Positions 25,080 through 33,474 of a stretch of DNA of 64,000 nucleotides are shown in pieces; the stretch's first letter is position 1; each line of letters starts with the position of its first letter. The stretch spans positions 2,852,001-2,916,000 of the forward strand of contig OZ244872.1 of the NCBI GenBank assembly GCA_965221215.1. Reading direction: 5' to 3'. The notes beneath the pieces are model-generated. The model was not told where the DNA came from. It saw only the letters and a program-made list of their open reading frames with translations, and made no database searches. Position numbers and translations under genes: made by a program. This DNA comes from Aldehydirespirator sp965221215 (GTDB lineage Bacteria > Actinomycetota > Acidimicrobiia > Acidimicrobiales > Aldehydirespiratoraceae).

Positions 25080-27116
25080 GTGAAGCAGTCCTCAGGCCCA
25101 TCTGACCCGGAGCCCACCGCCCATCAGCCGTCCGCGGCGGCGCGAGAGGCCGGGCTGCGCACGATGCTTCGCATCCGCGGCTTCGAGGACCGGCTGCTCA
25201 AGGAGTTCGCCAAGGGCGACATGCCCGGATTCGTTCACACCTATCACGGGGCTGAGCCGGTCGCGGCGGGGGTCTGCGCTCATCTGAGCGACGACGACAT
25301 CATCACCAGCACCCACCGGGGCCACGGCCACTGCATCGCCAAGGGCTGTGACGTGTCAGCCATGGTGGCCGAGCTCTACGGACGGGAGACCGGCCTGTGC
25401 CGGGGCCGGGGCGGATCGATGCACATCGCCGACTTCAGCCGGGGCATGCTCGGCGCCAACGCCATCGTGGGAGGCGGCATCTCGCTGGCTGTGGGGGCCG
25501 CGCTCGCATCCAGGATGCTTGGCGACGGCCGGGTGGCCGTGTCATTCTTCGGCGATGGAGCGACCAACCAGGGCATCTTCCACGAGTCGCTGAACCTGGC
25601 CGCCATCTGGCAACTGCCGGTGGTGTTCGTGTGCGAGAACAACGGCTGGGCCGAGTCCACGCCGACGCAGTACGCCACCAGCGTCGCCGACATAGCGGTC
25701 AGGGCCCAGGCCTACGACATGGCCGGGGCAGTGGTCGACGGATCGGACTACCTCGATGTGTTCGCACAGGCCGGCCTCGCCATCGACCGGGCTCGGCGAG
25801 GCGAGGGCCCCACGCTGATCGAAGCCAAGGTGACCAGGATGCGCGGTCACTACGTGGGCGATCCCGAGCAGTATCGGTCCCGCGAACAGCGCCGCTCCGC
25901 TCGCAAACTCGACCCGGTCGCCAGCTTCGCCGCCGGTGCGGGCTTCGACATCGAATCGTGCCAAGCCGAGATCGACCGCGAGCTCGACGAGGCCTACGCC
26001 GCAGCCCGAGCCGGGCCCTGGCCTGACCCCGCCGACGTGGAGCGCTACGTCCTCAGCGAGGAGCCGCCCGACCCGAGGCTGTCGGTCGCCGTTCCGCCAA
26101 CGGAGCGGGAAGGCTCGTACGTCCAAGCCGTTCACGAAGCACTGGCCGAGGCCATGCGGGCCGACGCCAGCGTCATCGTCCTCGGTGAGGACATCGCGGG
26201 CGGCGCCGGGCTCGGACCCCCGCTCGAGGGGGCCATGGGCGGAACGTTCGGCGTGACCAAGGGTCTCATAGAAGAGTTCGGTTCTGGGCGGGTCCGCGAC
26301 ACTCCGATCTCAGAGGCCGGGTTCGTGGGGGCGGCCGTGGGGGCGGCGATGGCCGGGCTGCGGCCAGTGGCCGACATCATGTGGGCCAGCTTCTCGCCCT
26401 ACTGCTTCGACCAGATCTTCAACCAGGCCGCCAAGATGCGCTACATGTTCGGCGGCCAGGCCGCCGTGCCGATGGTGTTGCGCATGGCGATGGGGGCCGG
26501 GCTGCGGGCCGGGGGCCAGCACTCCGACACGCTGCAGCAGATCTTCACCAGTATCCCGGGCCTCAAGGTGGTGGCTCCAGCCACCCCTGCCACGGCCAAG
26601 GGGCTGCTGCTTCGAGCAATCCGCGACGACGATCCGGTCGTGTTCCTCGAACACATGAGCCTGTACCGGACCCGTGGACCGCTGCCCGAGGGACGCTACG
26701 AGTTGCCGATCGGCAAGGCGGCCATCGAGCGCCGCGGTGACGACGTGAGCCTGATCGCCGCCGGCGCAGCAGTATCGCTGGCCATCGAAGCCGCCGAGCG
26801 GCTGGCCGGCGAGCACCAGGTCTCGGCCGAGGTCGTCGACTTGCGCACGCTCTCACCGCTCGACACCGCCGCGGTGGAAGCCTCGGTGAGACGGACCGGG
26901 CGGGCAGTCGTCATCGACGAGAGCCCGCCCCGGTGCAGCGTGGCCTCCGAGCTGGCCGCCACCATCTCCGAATCGGTGTTCGATCAGCTTCGCGCTCCCG
27001 TGGCCCGGATCACCGCCGCGAACTCGCCAGTGCCCTTCAGCCCTCCCCTGGAGGATGCATACCTCCCCTCAGCCGACCGCATAGTGAACGCCGTCCTAAA
27101 AATGAACCGCCACTGA
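25080..27116 (+). CDS. Fused E1 alpha-beta thiamine-diphosphate dehydrogenase
   Basis: 678 residues from a GTG start. Residues about 20-325 are an E1 alpha subunit with the thiamine-diphosphate motif FFGDGATNQG...CENN and the HRGHGHCIAKG and GRGGSMH segments. Residues about 345-678 are an E1 beta subunit (VIVLGEDI, DTPISEAGFVGAAVGAAM, DLRTLSPLDTAAV). The beta subunit is intact and in frame, so this is a real fusion. It resembles acetoin or branched-chain 2-oxoacid dehydrogenases. It is the final gene of the operon and would decarboxylate the keto acid or cleave the ketone produced by upstream enzymes. Confidence 0.88.
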   Translation: MKQSSGPSDPEPTAHQPSAAAREAGLRTMLRIRGFEDRLLKEFAKGDMPGFVHTYHGAEPVAAGVCAHLSDDDIITSTHRGHGHCIAKGCDVSAMVAELYGRETGLCRGRGGSMHIADFSRGMLGANAIVGGGISLAVGAALASRMLGDGRVAVSFFGDGATNQGIFHESLNLAAIWQLPVVFVCENNGWAESTPTQYATSVADIAVRAQAYDMAGAVVDGSDYLDVFAQAGLAIDRARRGEGPTLIEAKVTRMRGHYVGDPEQYRSREQRRSARKLDPVASFAAGAGFDIESCQAEIDRELDEAYAAARAGPWPDPADVERYVLSEEPPDPRLSVAVPPTEREGSYVQAVHEALAEAMRADASVIVLGEDIAGGAGLGPPLEGAMGGTFGVTKGLIEEFGSGRVRDTPISEAGFVGAAVGAAMAGLRPVADIMWASFSPYCFDQIFNQAAKMRYMFGGQAAVPMVLRMAMGAGLRAGGQHSDTLQQIFTSIPGLKVVAPATPATAKGLLLRAIRDDDPVVFLEHMSLYRTRGPLPEGRYELPIGKAAIERRGDDVSLIAAGAAVSLAIEAAERLAGEHQVSAEVVDLRTLSPLDTAAVEASVRRTGRAVVIDESPPRCSVASELAATISESVFDQLRAPVARITAANSPVPFSPPLEDAYLPSADRIVNAVLKMNRH

Positions 27117-27150
27117 GAGCGGACACGCAACCCCCGAAGATCCACCCGGG

Positions 27151-27546
27151 CTAGAAGCCGGACGGCTGACCAGACACCTCCGCCAGCGTCTGATCGAAGG
27201 TCTTGACGGTCTTGACGCCCCGGCGGCGACAGCTGGCCAGGTGACACAAGTCCCGAGCCTGCAAGTCCCGATGCTGCTCGTGTAGCTGCCGGGCCAGCAC
27301 CACATCGGCTTCCTCCAGCGGCCACACTTCGAGCTCGGCGCTGCGAATCAGTTCCAGGGCCGCGTCGAGCGTTCCTAGCCGCCCGGTGGCGAGGTACACA
27401 TGGGCAAGCTCCTGCATGACCTCGGCGGAGGTGCAGAGCCGCTCGCCTGAGTCAACGGCATCGACGAAGAACCGCTGCGCCGCCACCCTCAGAGGGTGGG
27501 GTCTCCCCACCGCATACATGAGGACGTTGGTGTCCACAAAGATCAC
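27151..27546 (-). CDS. vapC: PIN-domain toxin of a VapBC module
   Basis: 131 residues. The PIN acidic active site is visible: Asp5 in MIFVDTN, Glu46 in EVMQELAHVY, and the later aspartate in LQARDLCHLA, near where the fold places Mg(II). In the family the toxin is an RNase acting on tRNA, rRNA or mRNA. The start overlaps the antitoxin stop as ATGA. The length is normal and there is no truncation. Confidence 0.85.
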   Translation of the reverse strand: MIFVDTNVLMYAVGRPHPLRVAAQRFFVDAVDSGERLCTSAEVMQELAHVYLATGRLGTLDAALELIRSAELEVWPLEEADVVLARQLHEQHRDLQARDLCHLASCRRRGVKTVKTFDQTLAEVSGQPSGF

Positions 27547-27818
27547 GCCCCCGATGCCCCCCGACTCTTGGACTCGCTCATGACCTGCAAGTGCTCGCTC
27601 CAGTCCGGTTCCGTCTCAGGCCCGTCCAGTTGCTCCAGCGTCTTGAAGAACTCCCTGACCTGTGCGGAAGACTCAAATCGCGTTGCGCTTTGCCGAGCTT
27701 CAAGACGCTCACGCGCCGCGCCGCGCAGCCAAGCACTGAACGACACCCCCTCTCGCTGAGCCTGCTCAACGTAGCGGTCCCGGTCCTCGTCGGGCATCAC
27801 CAACTGCACCCTGGCCAT
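27543..27818 (-). CDS. vapB: VapB-type antitoxin
   Basis: 91 residues. The N-terminal MARVQLVMPDEDRDRYVEQA with a following helix resembles a ribbon-helix-helix DNA-binding domain. The acidic C-terminal half (ETEPDWSEH) would wrap the PIN toxin. GAGGAGGG stands before the ATG. The perfect palindrome at 27842-27860 is 24 bp upstream, the classic place for an autoregulatory operator. Confidence 0.78.
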   Translation of the reverse strand: MARVQLVMPDEDRDRYVEQAQREGVSFSAWLRGAARERLEARQSATRFESSAQVREFFKTLEQLDGPETEPDWSEHLQVMSESKSRGASGA

Positions 27819-27841
27819 GTCACCCTCCTCTACTCCCGAAG

Positions 27842-27860
27842 TGTGTAAGAATGTTACACA
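27842..27860. promoter_or_regulatory. Perfect 19-bp palindrome, likely VapBC operator
   Basis: TGTGTAA-GAATG-TTACACA: two perfect 7-bp arms around a five-base spacer. It lies 24 bp upstream of vapB and 76 bp upstream of the divergent malate synthase. It is notably AT-rich against its surroundings. VapBC complexes usually bind such sites. Control of malate synthase by the same site is possible but unproven. Confidence 0.7.
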
Positions 27861-27935
27861 TATCGACGGCCGGGGGTCGCCGACTCGTCAACTGGGATTT
27901 GGAACGGGGAGCGGCTCGTGATTGGCTAGCACTCC

Positions 27936-30101
27936 ATGCGGGCCGGGATGCTTGAGATCGATCCTCTTCTCTATGACTTCATCGCTGAGGAGGCGCTGGC
28001 GGGATCGGGGGTGACGGTGGATGAGTTCTGGGGGGCACTGGAAGCGGTCCTGACCGACCTCGGGCCTCGTAATGCGGCCTTGATGGCTCAGCGCGACGAG
28101 CTTCAGGCCCAGATCGACGACTGGCACCGATCCGCCCGAGCCGAGGGGCGCGGTCACGACGCCGAGGCCTACGCCGACTTCCTGTGCGACATCGGGTATC
28201 TGCGCCGTGCCGGCGACACGGTGGCCGCTGCTACTGCCAATGTCGATCCTGAGATTGCCGAGGTGGCCGGGCCGCAGTTGGTGGTGCCCCTCGACAATGC
28301 CCGCTATGCGCTGAACGCGGCCAACGCCCGCTGGGGCAGCCTCTACGACGCGCTCTACGGCACCGACGTGATCAGCGAGGCCGACGGCTGCGGACGCGGC
28401 GGCGGGTACAACCCCGTCAGAGGCGACCGGGTGATCGCGGCGGGCCGCGAGTTCCTCGACGCCCACTTCACCCTCGACTCCGCCAGCCACCGCTGGGCGG
28501 CCCGTTACTACGTGCACAACGGATCGCTCAAGGTGCGCAGCGGCGACGGCACACAGAGCACGCTGCTGCGGCCCGGGCAGTTCGCCGGCCACCGAGGCCC
28601 CACCGAGCGCCCGACCTCGATCCTGTTGCGCAAGCACGGCTTGCACTGCGAGTTGCTCATCGACGCCGACCACCCCGTGGGGCGGCGCGACCACGCCGGC
28701 GTGTGCGACATACGCCTCGAGTCGGCGGTCACCGCCATCATGGACTTCGAGGACTCCGTGGCCGCCGTGGACGCCGCCGACAAGGTGGCGGTGTACCGGA
28801 ACTGGCTCGGGCTGATGCGGGGCACGCTGGAGACGGCCTTCGAGCGCGACGGCGCCACCGTCCACCGGGCCCTCAACCCGGACCTCAGCTTCACCGGACC
28901 CGGCGGCGCCCCGATCACGGTGCCGGGCCGCTCGCTGATGCTGGTCCGCAACGTGGGGCCCCATCTCAGCACCGACATGGTGACCCTCGACGGCGAGCCG
29001 GTGAGCGAGACCATGGTCGATGCTATGGTGACCGCGCTCGGCGCGCTCAACGATGTGCGGGGACACAGTCGGCACCGCAACTCGGCGGCCGGATCGGTCT
29101 ACATCGTCAAGCCCAAGATGCACGGACCCGACGAGGTGGAGCTGGCCTGCGAGCTGTTCAGCCGGGTCGAGGCCGCCCTAGGCCTCGACCAGCACACCCT
29201 CAAGATGGGGATCATGGACGAGGAGCGGCGCACCTCGCTGGCCCTGTCCGAGTGCATCGCCCGGGCCCGCCACCGGGTGGTGTTCATCAACACCGGCTTC
29301 CTGGACCGCACCGGCGACGAGATCCACACCGACATGGAGGCCGGCCCGGTGGTCCCCAAAGCCGAGATGCGGGCCGCGACCTGGCTCGGCGCCTACGAGA
29401 ACTCCAACGTCGACGTAGGCCTGGCCTGCGGGCTGCGGGGAAGGGCCCAGATCGGCAAGGGCATGTGGACCATGCCCACAGAGATGGCGGCCATGGTCAC
29501 CGCCAAAGTCCAGCAGCCGATGGCCGGAGCCAGCACGGCCTGGGTGCCGTCGCCCACCGCGGCCACGCTGCATGCCATGCACTACTTCCGGGTGGACGTG
29601 GCCGAGCGCCAGCGCGACCTGGCCGGCCGCGCCCCGGCCCCCCTGGCCAGCCTGATCGACATCCCGGTGCTGGGCGAGGACCGCCGGCTCAGCGCCGGCG
29701 AGATCCAGCGCGAGCTCGACAACAACGTCCAGGGCATCCTCGGCTACCTGGTCCGCTGGGTGGGGCAGGGAGTGGGCTGCTCCACCGTGCCCGACCTCGC
29801 CGACGTGGGGCTGATGGAGGACCTGGCCACCCTGCGCATCTCCAGCCAGCACATCGCCAACTGGCTGCACCACGGACTCGTGTCGGCCGAGCAGGTGCGC
29901 GCCACCATGCGCCGCATGGCCAACCTGGTCGATCAGCAGAACCGCGGCGACGCTGCCTACGCGCCCATGGCCCCCGACTACGACTCCAGCATCGGGTTCC
30001 AGGCGGCGGTGGAGCTGGTGTTCTCAGCGAGGGACGAACCCAACGGCTACACCGAGAGGGTGCTCCGCTCCCACCGCCGCCAGGTCAAAGCCCTCTCCTG
30101 A
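27936..30101 (+). CDS. glcB: Malate synthase G
   Basis: 721 residues, the normal length for the G isoform. It condenses glyoxylate with acetyl-CoA to give malate. Visible family segments are VYIVKPKMHGPDEVELA, the catalytic region around MGIMDEERRTSLAL, and GDEIHTDMEAGP. The magnesium-binding region ITAIMDFEDSVAAVD is present as VTAIMDFEDSVAAVD. The start is 27936 or 27948 (MLEIDPLLYDF); the ribosome-binding site does not decide. No isocitrate lyase is in the window, so the glyoxylate may come from amino-acid or glycolate oxidation. Confidence 0.93.
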   Translation: MRAGMLEIDPLLYDFIAEEALAGSGVTVDEFWGALEAVLTDLGPRNAALMAQRDELQAQIDDWHRSARAEGRGHDAEAYADFLCDIGYLRRAGDTVAAATANVDPEIAEVAGPQLVVPLDNARYALNAANARWGSLYDALYGTDVISEADGCGRGGGYNPVRGDRVIAAGREFLDAHFTLDSASHRWAARYYVHNGSLKVRSGDGTQSTLLRPGQFAGHRGPTERPTSILLRKHGLHCELLIDADHPVGRRDHAGVCDIRLESAVTAIMDFEDSVAAVDAADKVAVYRNWLGLMRGTLETAFERDGATVHRALNPDLSFTGPGGAPITVPGRSLMLVRNVGPHLSTDMVTLDGEPVSETMVDAMVTALGALNDVRGHSRHRNSAAGSVYIVKPKMHGPDEVELACELFSRVEAALGLDQHTLKMGIMDEERRTSLALSECIARARHRVVFINTGFLDRTGDEIHTDMEAGPVVPKAEMRAATWLGAYENSNVDVGLACGLRGRAQIGKGMWTMPTEMAAMVTAKVQQPMAGASTAWVPSPTAATLHAMHYFRVDVAERQRDLAGRAPAPLASLIDIPVLGEDRRLSAGEIQRELDNNVQGILGYLVRWVGQGVGCSTVPDLADVGLMEDLATLRISSQHIANWLHHGLVSAEQVRATMRRMANLVDQQNRGDAAYAPMAPDYDSSIGFQAAVELVFSARDEPNGYTERVLRSHRRQVKALS

Positions 30102-30164
30102 TGCCAGGTGAGGCTGGCGAGCGGGGTGCATCAGCGTGACGCCGGGTGAGGGGCAGCGCTCCTG

Positions 30165-31361
30165 ATGCCCGCAGTGCCGGCCGAGGCCGACATCGTTGTG
30201 ATCGGTGCCGGGGTGACCGGTGCCAGCATCGGCTATCAGCTCGCCCGCAACTCGAATCGCCGGGTGGCGGTGGTAGACGCCCGGCCGCCGGTGGGCGGCA
30301 TCTCGGGCCGCACCTTCGGACAGATCCGCCAGCACTACTCCAACGAGTTGATGGTGCGTATGGCGCAGCGCGGCTTCCACTGCATCCGCAACTGGGCTGC
30401 CGAGGTGGGCTACGGCGATCCGGGCTATGTGCGCCTCGGCTACATGCTCATCGTCACCGAGAACCAGATCGAGGGCCTGCGGCGCAACGTCGAGTTGGGC
30501 CAGCGCCTCGGGGTGGACACCAGCTTCGTGGGCCCCGACGAGATCGCGGCCATCGAGCCGCTGGTGAACGCCGACAGCCTGGCCGGCGGCGCCTACGAGC
30601 CCGACGGCGGCTACATCGACGTGACCAGGATGGTGTTGAGCTGGCTGGGAGCAGCCCAAGCCCGCGGCGCCGACGTGATCGCCCCGCTGGCGGTGACCGA
30701 GATCACCACTGCTGCCGGCGCGGTGACCGGCGTGGTCACCGCCCGCGGCACGATCACCGCGCCAACGGTGGTGGTGGCCACCGGCGCCTGGGCCCGCGAC
30801 CTGCTCGACCCGCTCAATGTCGACGTGCCGGTGCAGCGGCGGCGGCTCGACCTGGCCATGCTGGAACAGGCCCCCGGCACCCCCGCACTGCACACCTTCA
30901 TCACCGACGGGAACTCCAACCTGGTGATCCGCCCCGACATGGGCCGCCGCGTGCTGGCGGTGGCCTACCCGCCGCAGATGCCCGAGGTGAACGATCCCCT
31001 CGCCGACGCGGGCGCAGCCGGCCACGCCGAGCACGCGGCCCGGATCCGCGCCGCGGTGGCCGAGCGGCTCCCCGCCATGGCCATCGCCGAGACGGTGTCG
31101 ACCACCAGCGGGGCCTACGACGTCACCCCCGACTACCACCCCATCCTCGGCTGGGCTTCCGAGATCGCCGATGTGTCCGGCCTGTACCTCGCCGTCGGCT
31201 TCTCCGGCCACGGGCTCAAGCTGTCACCCGCGGTGGGCGAGGTAGTCGCCGCCCAGGTGCTCGGCACGCCCCCGCCGCTGGACGCGGGACCGCTGCGGCC
31301 CAGCCGCTTCGCCGACGGCGACCTGATGCACCTCACCTACGGCCCCAGCGCCCGCGCCTAG
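30165..31361 (+). CDS. FAD-dependent amine/amino-acid oxidoreductase (DAO family, SoxB-like)
   Basis: 398 residues. The dinucleotide-binding VIGAGVTGASIGYQLAR is at the N terminus, and ATGAWARDLL plus GLYLAVGFSGHGLKLSPAVGE mark the DAO C-terminal half. The closest family resemblance is to sarcosine oxidase beta subunits and dimethylglycine oxidases without the folate domain. No delta, alpha or gamma subunits are adjacent, so it would act alone. Its position after malate synthase could link oxidation of an N-methyl amino acid to C2 use. The substrate is inferred only. Confidence 0.82.
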   Translation: MPAVPAEADIVVIGAGVTGASIGYQLARNSNRRVAVVDARPPVGGISGRTFGQIRQHYSNELMVRMAQRGFHCIRNWAAEVGYGDPGYVRLGYMLIVTENQIEGLRRNVELGQRLGVDTSFVGPDEIAAIEPLVNADSLAGGAYEPDGGYIDVTRMVLSWLGAAQARGADVIAPLAVTEITTAAGAVTGVVTARGTITAPTVVVATGAWARDLLDPLNVDVPVQRRRLDLAMLEQAPGTPALHTFITDGNSNLVIRPDMGRRVLAVAYPPQMPEVNDPLADAGAAGHAEHAARIRAAVAERLPAMAIAETVSTTSGAYDVTPDYHPILGWASEIADVSGLYLAVGFSGHGLKLSPAVGEVVAAQVLGTPPPLDAGPLRPSRFADGDLMHLTYGPSARA

Positions 31362-31410
31362 AGGCCGAGCGTGCGAGGCCCGTGAGCGCGGCGAACAAGA
31401 GCGAAAAACA
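31362..31410. repeat. Copy of the dispersed GC-rich intergenic repeat (reverse orientation)
   Basis: GAGGCCGAGCGTGCGAGGCC followed by GTGAGCGCGGCGAACAAGAGCG matches the complement of the copies at 42511 and 51800. It begins immediately after the flavoprotein stop. Confidence 0.65.
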
Positions 31411-31494
31411 GCTGCGTGCTGACTCCGCCTCGCGCGTCGGCTCGGCTAGAGTCCATCCTGGCAAGTCAGGCACCAATCCTGCGGGGGAAACACT

Positions 31495-31833
31495 ATGTCG
31501 ATCGACATTGAGCGAGACAACGGAACGGTGGTGGCCCGCCCCAGCGGACGCATCGACAGTTCCAACTCGCGGGACTTCCAGTCGGGACTGGAGGCGGCGG
31601 TGACCGACTCCGACACTGTCCTGGTGTTGAGCTTTGAGAATGTCGACTACATCAGCAGTGCCGGCATGCGGGTGATCCTGCTGACCGCGCGGAGCCTGCA
31701 GCGCAAGCGGGCCAAGATCGCTCTGTGCTCGATGAACGACTCGATCCGGGCCGTCTTCAAGATCAGCGGGTTCGACAAGATCGTCCCCATACACGAATCG
31801 ACGGCAGCGGCCCTCAGCGCGCTGAGCGCATGA
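31495..31833 (+). CDS. STAS-domain anti-anti-sigma factor
   Basis: 112 residues, one STAS domain. The phosphorylatable serine lies in VDYISSAGMRVIL, the hallmark of SpoIIAA/RsbV proteins. When dephosphorylated such proteins bind an RsbW-type kinase and free a sigma factor. It is the first gene of a five-gene sensory block, 23 bp before the REC-PP2C gene. No sigma factor gene is in the window. Confidence 0.9.
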   Translation: MSIDIERDNGTVVARPSGRIDSSNSRDFQSGLEAAVTDSDTVLVLSFENVDYISSAGMRVILLTARSLQRKRAKIALCSMNDSIRAVFKISGFDKIVPIHESTAAALSALSA

Positions 31834-31856
31834 GCGTCTGACAGGGCATCACGATC

Positions 31857-33032
31857 GTGACCGAGACGACCGAATCGACCGACACCCACCGGATCCTGGT
31901 CGTCGACGACGAGCCGGACCTCGAGCCGCTGATGCTGCAGCGCATGCGGCGCTACATCCGCAAGGGCGTCTACGAGTTCGTGTTCGCCCACGACGGCATG
32001 GAGGCACTCGACGCGCTCAGCCTCGACAGCAGCATCGACATGGTGCTCTCCGACATCAACATGCCCAGGATGGACGGGCTCACGCTGCTCGAGCGGATCC
32101 CCGACGTGGCCCCCGACATCCGGGCGGTGATCATCTCGGCCTACGGCGACATGAAGAACATCCGCATCGCCATGAACCGGGGCGCCTTCGACTTCGTCAC
32201 CAAGCCCGTCGATTTCGACGACCTCAAGTTCACCATCGATCGGACCCTGCAGCACATCCGAGAGTGGAAGGAGGCGCTCAGCGCCCGCGACAAGCTCGTG
32301 GTATTGCAGAACGAGCTCAATGTGGCGAGCATGATGCAGCAGTCGATCCTGCCCAACAAGTTCGCCCGCAGCGACGACTACAAGCTCTTCGGCACCATGC
32401 AGCCGGCCCGCAACGTCGGCGGCGACTTCTTCGACGTGATCGGCCTGGCCGACGGCAAGGTGGGGCTGGCCATCGCCGACGTGTCGGGCAAGGGCGTGCC
32501 CGCCGCGCTGTTCATGATGTCGAGCCGCACCCTGCTGAAGGGCGCCGCCATGCGGGCCGACGGCCCGGCCGAGGCGCTGTCGGAAGTGAACGACGTGCTC
32601 AACGAAGACAACGACGCCTGCATGTTCGTCACCATGATCTACGCCGTGTACGACCCCGCCACCGGCGAGCTGGTCTACGCCGACGGCGGTCACGACCCTC
32701 CGCTGGTGGTGCACGCCGACGGCAGCACCACCCAGCTTGCCATGACCGAGGGAATCGCCCTGGGAGTGCTGCCCGAGCACGAGTATCTCCAGGACTCGTA
32801 CCGGCTCGCGCCGGGTGACACCGTGGTGTTGTACACCGACGGCGTCACCGAGGCCATCAATGCCGAGGACGAGCAGCTCGGGCTGCAGCGCCTGCGGCGA
32901 GCGTTCGAGCTGAGCCCACCCACCGGCGCCGAGGAGGCCGGCCAGCGGGTCATCGACCTCGTCAACGACTTCGCCGGAGACGTGCCCCAGTTCGACGACA
33001 CGACTTGCCTGGTTCTGCGCCGGGAGAGCTGA
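31857..33032 (+). CDS. Response regulator with PP2C phosphatase output
   Basis: 391 residues from a GTG start. Residues about 10-130 are a receiver (acidic pair VVDDEP, phospho-acceptor Asp66 in VLSDINMP, Lys in VTKPVDF). After a helical linker, residues about 190-388 form a PP2C/SpoIIE phosphatase with metal aspartates in NVGGDFFDV, AIADVSGKGVPAALFM, YADGGHDPP and YTDGVTEA. Phosphorylation of the receiver would switch on removal of phosphate from the STAS protein. The kinase that drives it is most likely the histidine kinase at 34789. Confidence 0.92.
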   Translation: MTETTESTDTHRILVVDDEPDLEPLMLQRMRRYIRKGVYEFVFAHDGMEALDALSLDSSIDMVLSDINMPRMDGLTLLERIPDVAPDIRAVIISAYGDMKNIRIAMNRGAFDFVTKPVDFDDLKFTIDRTLQHIREWKEALSARDKLVVLQNELNVASMMQQSILPNKFARSDDYKLFGTMQPARNVGGDFFDVIGLADGKVGLAIADVSGKGVPAALFMMSSRTLLKGAAMRADGPAEALSEVNDVLNEDNDACMFVTMIYAVYDPATGELVYADGGHDPPLVVHADGSTTQLAMTEGIALGVLPEHEYLQDSYRLAPGDTVVLYTDGVTEAINAEDEQLGLQRLRRAFELSPPTGAEEAGQRVIDLVNDFAGDVPQFDDTTCLVLRRES

Positions 33033-33042
33033 GGCCGAGCCG

Positions 33043-33474
33043 ATGCTGTTTCTGACGGCCGACATCGGCGGCGAGGTGCACCAGACGAGCCACGAGGAGT
33101 TGACCGACCTCGTGTCGGCCGTCGAGATGTTGGCCGCCGCCGACGGCTGGGCCGACGATCTGACCTTCAAGGTCACCCTGGTCGTCGACGAGATAGGGCA
33201 GAACGCGGTGGACTATGCCTACGGCGACGGCGCCGGCGATGTGGAGGTGTTCGTCACCTCCGGCGACGGGACGCTGGAGATCGAGATTGTCGACTCCGGC
33301 GAGCCGTTCGATCCGCTGACCGAGGCCCCGGCCCCGGACTTGACCTCGGGGATCGAGGACCGGCCCATCGGTGGCCTGGGAGTGCACCTCACCAAGTCCC
33401 TCATGGAGGACGTGACGTACCGCCGCGAGTCGGGAAAGAACCGTCTGAAGGCCGTCACCTCCAAGCTGGAATGA
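33043..33474 (+). CDS. RsbW-like anti-sigma factor / serine kinase
   Basis: 143 residues, a GHKL ATPase of the RsbW type. The N-box VDEIGQNAVDYAYG, the G1 box IVDSGEPFDP and the GGLGVHL lid are visible. It would phosphorylate the STAS serine and hold a sigma factor. Its stop overlaps the start of the periplasmic binding protein gene by four bases, tying the cytoplasmic switch to the sensor genes. The sigma partner must be encoded elsewhere. Confidence 0.88.
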   Translation: MLFLTADIGGEVHQTSHEELTDLVSAVEMLAAADGWADDLTFKVTLVVDEIGQNAVDYAYGDGAGDVEVFVTSGDGTLEIEIVDSGEPFDPLTEAPAPDLTSGIEDRPIGGLGVHLTKSLMEDVTYRRESGKNRLKAVTSKLE

